From Ktedonospora formicarum (GTDB lineage: Bacteria > Chloroflexota > Ktedonobacteria > Ktedonobacterales > Ktedonobacteraceae), in the NCBI RefSeq assembly GCF_016587355.1, contig NZ_BNJF01000001.1, forward strand, positions 3,749,721 through 3,813,720: 64,000 bases of DNA, read 5' to 3'. The translations under genes were made by a program, and so were the position numbers. The notes under the pieces are model-generated. The model was given only the letters and a program-made list of their open reading frames with translations. It searched no databases and was not told the DNA's origin. Shown in pieces: positions 43,603 to 50,457 of this stretch. Positions within the stretch are counted from its first letter, which is position 1. Every line of letters starts with the position of its first letter.

Positions 43603-45153
43603 TTAGGGCCGACGCCAGCGGAAGCCATCGCGCCAGATGAACTCATCGGCGCCCTGGGGACCCCAGGTTCCAGACTCATAGGTGTGGATGGTCGCGGGTG
43701 ATTCATTCTTCCAGGCATCAAGGATGCCCTGAACGAAGGTCCATGCTGCCTCTACTTCATCGCGGCGGGTGAAGAGTGTAGAGTCTCCAAGCATCGAATC
43801 GAGCAAGAGACGCTCATATGCCTCTGGCTGCTCGCGTACGAATGATGAACCATAGAAGAAGTCCATGTTCACCGAGCGGATCTGCTGATCTGTGCCGGGA
43901 ACCTTCGCGCCAAACTTCAGCGAAATGCCCTCATCTGGTTGGATGCGTAGTGTCAACACGTTTGGCTCGACCTGCCCCTGGGATTCGTTCTGCTTGAAGA
44001 TCATCAGAGGCGGTTGTTTGAACTGAATCGCGATCTCTGTCACACGCTTGGGAAGGTGCTTTCCAGTTCTTAGGTAAAATGGTACGCCCGCCCAACGCCA
44101 GTTGTCAATGAAAAGTTTCATCGCGACGTAGGTTTCGGTATTGGAACCGGGCTGGACGCCATTCTCGGACTGGTAACCAGGTACCTGATGTCCACCGACG
44201 TAGCCGGGGCCATATTGGGCGCGCACAGTGTTCTGAAGTGCCTCGCGACCTGAGAGTGGCTGTAGGGCATGCAGGACTTTCACCTTCTCGTCACGGACCG
44301 CGTTAGCGTCGAAGGCGATTGGTGGCTCCATAGCGACCAGTGTTAGCAACTGGAGCATATGGTTCTGGATCATATCGCGGATCGCGCCCGATTCTTCATA
44401 GTAGCCGCCACGTCCCTCAATACCGATATTCTCAGCCACGGTAATCTGGACCTGATCGATATAGCGGCGATTCCAGATGGGTTCAAAGATGCCGTTCGCC
44501 AGGCGGAAGACCAGGATATTCTGTACAGTCTCTTTGCCCAGGTAGTGGTCAATACGATAGATCTGCTCTTCCTTGAAGACCTTGCCGATCTGGCGATTGA
44601 GCTCACGGGCTGAGGGCAGATCATGACCAAAGGGCTTTTCGACGATGATGCGTGTCCAGCCCTTGCGGTTACGGTTGAGTCCGGCGGCTCCCAGGTTTTG
44701 GATGATGGTTGGGTACTGGCTGGGGGGAGTCGACAGGTAGAAGATGCGGTTGCCGCTGGTTCCTCGTTCCTGGTCAAGGCGATTGAGTAGGGCGGCGAGC
44801 TTCTCATATCCTTCGGGTTCATGGAAGTCTGATTGCAGGTAGAAGAGGCCGTTGGAGAAGCTCTCCCAAACTTGTTCGTTGACTGGTTTTTGACGCGAGA
44901 ACTCATTGATGGAATCGAGCGCCTGCTTGCGGAAGATCTCATCATTATATGGGCGGCGCGCAAACGCCACGACGGAGAATCCGGCTGGCAGTGGATGCTC
45001 CAGGGCCAGGTTGTAGAGCGCTGGCAGTAACTTGCGGTGGGTCAGGTCGCCGGTAGCACCGAAGATGACCATCACGCATGGCTCTGGGCTTTGTTTGATG
45101 CGTAGCCCCTCGCGAAAGGGGTTGGGCGCCTCGACTACGCTACGCTGAGGCAT
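43603..45153 (-). CDS. zwf: Glucose-6-phosphate 1-dehydrogenase
   Basis: First step of the oxidative pentose phosphate pathway, making NADPH. 516 residues. Coenzyme motif VIFGATGDLTHRKLLPALY near the N-terminus, the substrate and catalytic motif YRIDHYLGKETVQN, IEGRGGYYEESGAIRDMIQN, and the C-terminal WTFVQGILDAW. TAGGAG is spaced ten bases from the ATG. A palindromic repeat lies 40 bases upstream. Followed by opcA after about 115 bases. Confidence 0.98.
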   Translation of the reverse strand: MPQRSVVEAPNPFREGLRIKQSPEPCVMVIFGATGDLTHRKLLPALYNLALEHPLPAGFSVVAFARRPYNDEIFRKQALDSINEFSRQKPVNEQVWESFSNGLFYLQSDFHEPEGYEKLAALLNRLDQERGTSGNRIFYLSTPPSQYPTIIQNLGAAGLNRNRKGWTRIIVEKPFGHDLPSARELNRQIGKVFKEEQIYRIDHYLGKETVQNILVFRLANGIFEPIWNRRYIDQVQITVAENIGIEGRGGYYEESGAIRDMIQNHMLQLLTLVAMEPPIAFDANAVRDEKVKVLHALQPLSGREALQNTVRAQYGPGYVGGHQVPGYQSENGVQPGSNTETYVAMKLFIDNWRWAGVPFYLRTGKHLPKRVTEIAIQFKQPPLMIFKQNESQGQVEPNVLTLRIQPDEGISLKFGAKVPGTDQQIRSVNMDFFYGSSFVREQPEAYERLLLDSMLGDSTLFTRRDEVEAAWTFVQGILDAWKNESPATIHTYESGTWGPQGADEFIWRDGFRWRRP

Positions 45154-45192
45154 GAGTGTAATCTCCTAGTTTCAAGAATTGTCTGTGTACTC

Positions 45193-45254
45193 CTTATAAG
45201 AAAACCTGAGCACTTTGGCATGAGCCGCGAGAGCGGTGTGGGTTTTCACATAAG
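45193..45254 (+). repeat. Interspersed palindromic element upstream of zwf
   Basis: CTTATAAGAAAACCTGAGC at the left and GGGTTTTCACATAAG at the right, 62 bases, with CCGCGAGAGCGG inside. Terminal 14-mers match those of the rpsA-leader copy exactly. Confidence 0.8.
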
Positions 45255-45413
45255 ATTGTAATAAGTTCTTATCAATTTCAGGATGTGCGTATCGGGTGCT
45301 TTACCCTGCTGGCGGCGTATTGCCGATCCCTATCCGGCTTGGCATCCGGCCCGGTTGGGGGGGCGCCAGTTCGCCTGGCGCTCCCCTTGTTTTTCCAGGC
45401 GCTATCAGGTTTC

Positions 45414-46319
45414 CTACTTGGAGGACTTGACCGCGTGACCACCGAACTCGTTACGCAGGGCGGCGAGCACCTTCGCGGAGAAGGATTCGTCCTGGCGGGA
45501 GTGGAAACGCTCGAAGAGGGAGAGGGTAATGACCGGGGCGGGCACATCGGTATCGATAGCCTGCTGAATGGTCCAGCGACCCTCGCCGGAGTCCTCGACG
45601 TAGCCCTTGAGGTTCTGTAGGTCCGGATCCTTCTCGAACGCGGACTCGGCTAGCTCAAGTAGCCAGGAGCGAACGACGCTTCCCTGCATCCACAGATGCG
45701 AGATGGCATGAAGATCAAAGTCATATTGTTTGGCGGCGCGCAGGATTTCAAAGCCTTCGCCATATGCCTGCATCATACCATACTCAATGCCATTGTGTAC
45801 CATCTTGACGAAGTGGCCTGCGCCAGCAGGGCCACAATGGAGGTAGCCATCGGGTGGCGCGAGGGTCTTGATCAGAGGCTCAACATACTCAAACGTGCTC
45901 TTCTCGCCACCAACCATCAGGCAGTAGCCAACTTTCAGGCCCCAGATACCGCCGCTGGTTCCGGCATCCATGAACTGGAAACCCTTCTCGGTGACTTCTT
46001 TGCTGCGGCGGATAGAATCTTTGTACATGGAATTGCCACCGTCGATAATGATGTCGCCCTTGTTGAGGTAAGGGATGACTTCATTAATCATGTCATCGGT
46101 AGCCTGACCGGCGGGAACCATGACCCATACGACGCGAGGTGACTGGTTGAGTTTGCCTACCAACTCTTTAATGCTGTATGCGCCCTCGGCACCCTCTGTA
46201 ACGATCTCGTCAGTCTTTGCTGCGGTGCGGTTCCAGGCGACAACGCGATGATCTTCGCGTAGCAGGCGGCGTACCATGTTCGCGCCCATGCGGCCAAGGC
46301 CAATAAACCCGATCTCCAT
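45414..46319 (-). CDS. gnd: 6-phosphogluconate dehydrogenase, decarboxylating (short form)
   Basis: Converts 6-phosphogluconate to ribulose 5-phosphate plus CO2. 301 residues, matching the short GntZ/YqeC type rather than the 470-residue classical enzyme. IGFIGLGRMGANMVRRLL is the coenzyme-binding motif; the signature is IIIDGGNSMYKDS, followed by DAGTSGGIWGLKVGYCLMVGG with catalytic residues and MVHNGIEYGMMQAYGEGFEI. Short forms are often NAD+-linked, but cofactor choice cannot be fixed from this reading. AAAGGAG precedes the ATG. Two repeat copies lie upstream. Confidence 0.95.
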   Translation of the reverse strand: MEIGFIGLGRMGANMVRRLLREDHRVVAWNRTAAKTDEIVTEGAEGAYSIKELVGKLNQSPRVVWVMVPAGQATDDMINEVIPYLNKGDIIIDGGNSMYKDSIRRSKEVTEKGFQFMDAGTSGGIWGLKVGYCLMVGGEKSTFEYVEPLIKTLAPPDGYLHCGPAGAGHFVKMVHNGIEYGMMQAYGEGFEILRAAKQYDFDLHAISHLWMQGSVVRSWLLELAESAFEKDPDLQNLKGYVEDSGEGRWTIQQAIDTDVPAPVITLSLFERFHSRQDESFSAKVLAALRNEFGGHAVKSSK

Positions 46320-46380
46320 TATACTTCTCCTTTATATTTGTATACATGTCTCCGCTTGTCGTGAGCGAAATAGAATACTT

Positions 46381-46441
46381 CTTATCGAAAACCTGAGCGC
46401 GAGAGCGCTAGCCGCGAGAGCGGCGTAGGTTTTCGGCTAAG
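46381..46441 (+). repeat. Interspersed palindromic element, tandem copy 1
   Basis: CTTATCGAAAACCTGAGCGC at the left and GTAGGTTTTCGGCTAAG at the right, 61 bases, with GCGCTAGCCGCGAGAGCGG inside. The next copy begins nine bases later. Confidence 0.8.
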
Positions 46442-46450
46442 AGGTTACTT

Positions 46451-46511
46451 CTTATCGAAAACCTGAGCGCGAGAGCGCTAGCTACGTCAGTAGCGTTGGT
46501 CCTCGTTTAAC
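46451..46511 (+). repeat. Interspersed palindromic element, tandem copy 2
   Basis: The first 31 bases are identical to tandem copy 1 (CTTATCGAAAACCTGAGCGC and onward). The right end has diverged (GTTGGTCCTCGTTTAA). The differing halves show that the two copies did not arise by a recent exact duplication alone. Confidence 0.75.
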
Positions 46512-46688
46512 CTAAAGCAGGGAAACGAAACGACAATATATACTTATTTTATGCGCTCTTCCATGGCTCTTCCATGAAGAACGAGCGCGCGCCAGAATAT
46601 GGGGCAGGGATTTTTGTCCCCCTCCCCTTTGGCTACCAGTACTAAAAAGCACAGGTTAGCCGTGCCTTGCGAGCCCCTCACAGAGTAC

Positions 46689-46713
46689 GCGACCCGCGCA
46701 AAGCGCGAGTCGC
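46689..46713 (-). terminator. Hairpin downstream of tal
   Basis: GCGACCCGCGC and GCGCGAGTCGC form an 11-position stem with one mismatch around AAA, about 85 bases after the tal stop. No T-tract, so a terminator role is tentative. Confidence 0.4.
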
Positions 46714-46796
46714 TACCCGCAAGTGAGTTTCAATCTACATCAAAGGTGCTTGTGATTCCTCTCCGAACCCTCAATGTTTGGGCTTCTTCGAAGATC

Positions 46797-47927
46797 TTAG
46801 TCAGCAACCTGCTCTTTTAGAGCCTGTTTCTTCTTCTCGATGCCATCAAAGAGCTGGTGGAAGGAGTCGACGAACTTCTGCACGCCCTCGTCCTGCAACT
46901 GCTTGGTGATCTCGTCATAGTGGATGCCCTGCTGCTCAAGCGCATCAAGGCTCTTCTTTGCACCGTCGATATCATTCTCGATGGTGTTGCGTGCGACGCC
47001 GTGATCGCGGAAGTTGTTGATGGTATCAAGTGGCATCGTATCGACGGTGTCAGGTCCAATCAGCTCTTCAGCGTAGAGCACATCACGGTAGGCAGGGTTC
47101 TTGGTGCTGGTGCTGGCCCAGAGTGGGCGCTGCACATGAGCGCCAGCGTGCCGCAGTGTCTCGAAGCGAGGGGTATTGAAGAACTTCTTGAAGTCCTGGT
47201 AAACGAGGCGCGCGTTGGCAATCGCGGCCTTGCCTTCGAGTTCCTTCAAGGAGGCCTCTCCGCCCGCTTTGATCTTGTCTTCAAGCAACTTGTCGACGAG
47301 CGTATCTACGCGGCTGACGAAGAAGCTAGCGACCGAGGCCAGGCGGCTGATATCTTTGCCCTCACCATTGCGGTCCTCAAGAGCGCGCAGGTAAGCGTCT
47401 GCAACCTCGCTATAGGATTGAAGCGAGAAGATCAGGGTAATGTTGACGTTGATTCCCTTACGGAGAGTCTCGTAGATGGCGGGAATTCCAGCAGGTGTTG
47501 CTGGAATCTTGATCATCAGATTAGGGCGCTGAACCAGATTCCAGAAGCGCTCGGCTTCCGCGATAGTGCCCTCGGTATTGTTGGCGAGCTCTGGTGAGAC
47601 TTCGAGGCTGACATAGCCATCCTTGCCTTCTGTGCGGTCATAGATAGGGCGCAGCAGATCGGCGACGGTGCGGATGTCCTGGATTACCAGCTCCTCGTAG
47701 ATTTCGTTTGTGCTCTTGCCAGCTTTGATGAGAGCCTGCATTTGCTCGTCGTAGGAGTGGCCCGCGCTAATCGATTTCTCAAAAATGGTAGGGTTGGCGG
47801 TGACGCCAAGGATACCATCTGCCTCAAGCATCTTCTGGAACGCGCCCGATGCGAGCTGAGCGCGGTCAATATTGTCATACCAGACGCTCTGACCCTGGCT
47901 TTGTAGTTGTAGCAGTGGATTGGTCAT
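46797..47927 (-). CDS. tal: Transaldolase
   Basis: Moves a dihydroxyacetone unit between sugar phosphates in the non-oxidative pentose phosphate pathway. 376 residues, the length of the actinobacterial/cyanobacterial class. SVWYDNIDRAQL at the N-terminus, ILGVTANPTIFEKSI, LMIKIPATPAGIPAI with the Schiff-base lysine, NVNITLIFSLQSY and RPLWASTSTKNPAYRD near the C-terminus. AAAGGAG before the ATG. A long repeat copy is 24 bases upstream. Confidence 0.96.
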   Translation of the reverse strand: MTNPLLQLQSQGQSVWYDNIDRAQLASGAFQKMLEADGILGVTANPTIFEKSISAGHSYDEQMQALIKAGKSTNEIYEELVIQDIRTVADLLRPIYDRTEGKDGYVSLEVSPELANNTEGTIAEAERFWNLVQRPNLMIKIPATPAGIPAIYETLRKGINVNITLIFSLQSYSEVADAYLRALEDRNGEGKDISRLASVASFFVSRVDTLVDKLLEDKIKAGGEASLKELEGKAAIANARLVYQDFKKFFNTPRFETLRHAGAHVQRPLWASTSTKNPAYRDVLYAEELIGPDTVDTMPLDTINNFRDHGVARNTIENDIDGAKKSLDALEQQGIHYDEITKQLQDEGVQKFVDSFHQLFDGIEKKKQALKEQVAD

Positions 47928-47950
47928 ACAATCACTCCTTTATGTACTAT

Positions 47951-48049
47951 CTATGCGAAAACCTGAGCCTGCTGTGCCCCCTCATGGAGGTCTGCGTTCG
48001 CCACGAGAGCGGTGACGTACCCTCGTATGAGGATTGGTTTTCGTATAAG
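47951..48049 (+). repeat. Interspersed palindromic element upstream of tal, 99-base form
   Basis: CTATGCGAAAACCTGAGC at the left; CCCTCGTATGAGGATTGGTTTTCGTATAAG type end at the right. The right end matches the copies at 6221 (in reverse) and 21671. The longer interior contains CCACGAGAGCGGTG. Confidence 0.75.
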
Positions 48050-48285
48050 ACTGTAGTGTGTCTGCTAGTACTGTTATAAGTAACCTGATGCGTAACGTTT
48101 AAACTAATTGCTCTAAGATCGTACTACTTTTGGCAGGTGTTTTGTCAAGCAGATATCAGGGACGGATCAGCGAGGGAGCACCCCTGGGGAGTGCTTCCCC
48201 GCATGACGAGGAGCCGTCCGACGCACACTTTCGCCGTAGTACTCTTGTACCCAGGCATGTACGTGTTCTTCACCTGCCCCTCGTT

Positions 48286-50298
48286 TTAGAGCAGATTCTT
48301 GGCCTTCTTGATGATATTGTCAGGTGTCAGACCAAACTTCTCATAGAGCAGGCCTGCTGGGGCTGACGCGCCAAAGTGATCAAGCGTGACGGTATCACCT
48401 TCCAGACCAACATAGCGTTCCCAGCCGAAGGGCGAAGCCGCCTCAATGGCGATACGCGCCTTGACGCTCTTGGGGAAAACGCTTTCTTTATACTCGGGGC
48501 TCTGCTGCTCAAAGAGCTCCCAGCTTGGCATACTTACTACACGAACAGCAATGCCTTCCTGTCGCAGTTTCTCACCAGACTCTACTGCCAGCGAGAGCTC
48601 GGAACCAGTGGCGATGAGGATCACCTGTGGCGTGCCTTCGCTATCGCTAAGGGTATAGGCACCCTTGGCGGCGTTGGACGCGCTGGCATAGCGCTCACGG
48701 TCAAGAGTGGGCAGGTTCTGGCGTGAGAGTACGAGGGCCACTGGGCCTTCGGTGGTAATGGCTGAACGCCAGGCTTCGGCTGTCTCATTGGCGTCACCAG
48801 GGCGGATAACGGTCAGGCCAGGAATGGCGCGCAGGGACGCGAGTTGCTCGATAGGCTGGTGCGTGGGACCATCCTCACCAACACCGATGCTATCGTGTGT
48901 GAATACATAGATGGCCTTCTGGCGCATGATTGAGGCCAGGCGAATGGGTGGGCGCATATACTCTGAGAAGATGAGGAAGGTCGCGCCAAAGGGAACGAGG
49001 CCTCCGTAGAGCGCCATACCATTGAGGATGGCACCCATGGCATGCTCACGGATACCGAAGTGCATGTTGCGGCCATTCTCTTCGGGACCGAAGTCGCCCA
49101 GATCCTTCATATAGGTGCTGGTCGAGGGTGCCAGGTCAGCTGACCCGCCGATCAGGTTTGGCAGCTTGGACGCGATGGCATTGAGTGTCTTACCAGAGGC
49201 GGCGCGGCTCGCCAGGGATTCGCCAGCCTTGAAGGTGGGGATGGCGCTCTCCCAACCGTCTGCAAGCTTGCCGCTCTGCTCCTGCTGCCACTGTTCTGCC
49301 AGTTCGGGATAGGCCTGAGTGTAGGCCGCGTACTGCTTCTGCCAGGCTAGCTCTTGTTCCGCGCCACGCTCAACGGCTTGACGGTAGTAGGCGACCGCCT
49401 CTTCGGGCTCGAAGAAAGGCTCCTCAGAGGGCCAGCCAAGATTGCGTTTGGTCAGTAGCACTTCGTCCGCGCCCAGAGGGGAGCCATGGGCCGAAGCTGT
49501 GTCCTGCTTGTGAGGGCTACCATAACCGATATGCGTGCGCGTAACGACGATAGAGGGGCGCTCGTCTGCCTGGGCGGCCTCGATAGCCTTGCTCACTGCT
49601 TCAAGGTCGTTCACGTCGCTGACGTGTTGCACATGCCAGCCATAGCTCTCAAAGCGCGCGCCGACACTCTCAGTAAAGGCCAGGCCGGTGTCGCCTTCGA
49701 TGGTGATATGGTTGTCATCGTAGAAGTAAATCAACTTGCCAAGCTTGAGGTAACCGGCGATGGAAGCGGCTTCAGAGGTGACGCCTTCCATCAGGTCGCC
49801 ATCGCTACAAATTGCATAGATATAGTGGTCGAGAATGGTGTGTCCAGGGCGATTGTAGCGGCTAGCCTGGAAGCGCTGGGCGATTGCCATGCCGACGCCA
49901 TTGACGAAGCCCTGTCCAAGAGGTCCCGTGGTGGTCTCGACTCCAGGTACGTCATGATACTCGGGATGACCTGGTGTGCGACTGCCCCACTGGCGGAAGT
50001 TCTTCAACTCTTCGAGGGGAAGATCATAGCCTGTCAGGTGTAGCATGCTATAGAGCAGCATGGATGCATGGCCCGCTGAGAGTATGAAGCGGTCGCGGTT
50101 GAACCAGTGTGGATTGCGTGGATTGTAGTGCATATACTTGGTCCACAGCAGGTAGGTCAGGGGCGCGAGTGCCATTGCGGTGCCGGGGTGACCGGAGTTG
50201 GCTTTCTGTACACCGTCCATAGAAAGGGTGCGAATGGTATTGATACAAAGCTCTTCAAGCGTCTGTTCCTGTACCGGTGATTGCTGTTGTGTTGTCAT
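48286..50298 (-). CDS. tkt: Transketolase
   Basis: Thiamine-diphosphate enzyme of the non-oxidative pentose phosphate pathway. 670 residues, full length. Early histidine motif SGHPGTAMALAPLTYLLW, SAGHASMLLYSMLHL, the ThDP-binding ICSDGDLMEGVTSEAASIAG and YDDNHITIEGDT, then FTHDSIGVGEDGPTHQPIEQ in the pyrimidine domain and the C-terminal LDHFGASAPAGLL. TTGGAGG precedes the ATG. First gene of the cluster tkt, tal, gnd, zwf, opcA, pgl, rpe. The 160 bases downstream of its stop contain several GC-rich stems but no clear terminator. Confidence 0.98.
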   Translation of the reverse strand: MTTQQQSPVQEQTLEELCINTIRTLSMDGVQKANSGHPGTAMALAPLTYLLWTKYMHYNPRNPHWFNRDRFILSAGHASMLLYSMLHLTGYDLPLEELKNFRQWGSRTPGHPEYHDVPGVETTTGPLGQGFVNGVGMAIAQRFQASRYNRPGHTILDHYIYAICSDGDLMEGVTSEAASIAGYLKLGKLIYFYDDNHITIEGDTGLAFTESVGARFESYGWHVQHVSDVNDLEAVSKAIEAAQADERPSIVVTRTHIGYGSPHKQDTASAHGSPLGADEVLLTKRNLGWPSEEPFFEPEEAVAYYRQAVERGAEQELAWQKQYAAYTQAYPELAEQWQQEQSGKLADGWESAIPTFKAGESLASRAASGKTLNAIASKLPNLIGGSADLAPSTSTYMKDLGDFGPEENGRNMHFGIREHAMGAILNGMALYGGLVPFGATFLIFSEYMRPPIRLASIMRQKAIYVFTHDSIGVGEDGPTHQPIEQLASLRAIPGLTVIRPGDANETAEAWRSAITTEGPVALVLSRQNLPTLDRERYASASNAAKGAYTLSDSEGTPQVILIATGSELSLAVESGEKLRQEGIAVRVVSMPSWELFEQQSPEYKESVFPKSVKARIAIEAASPFGWERYVGLEGDTVTLDHFGASAPAGLLYEKFGLTPDNIIKKAKNLL

Positions 50299-50414
50299 CT
50301 ATCCTCCAACAAAAAGGTTTTATTTATTGTCAATCGTACACTATCGCCAACCTCTTTAATGATAACACAGATGGTCCTAAGATGGTAGCGTTACTCGTCG
50401 TGTTTTTCGCGCAG

Positions 50415-50442
50415 AAAAAAGGGCGATACCTGTGGATCGCCC
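50415..50442 (-). terminator. Rho-independent terminator after mutS
   Basis: Minus strand: GGGCGA stem (50421-50426 with 50437-50442), ten-base loop, then a run of six T (50415-50420). It lies 16 bases after the mutS stop. Confidence 0.85.
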
Positions 50443-50457
50443 GGAAATGAATCATCG

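Noticed and set aside
46857..47597. 246-residue open frame on the plus strand opposite tal
   Set aside because: Antisense shadow of transaldolase, with composition mirroring its codons and no motif.
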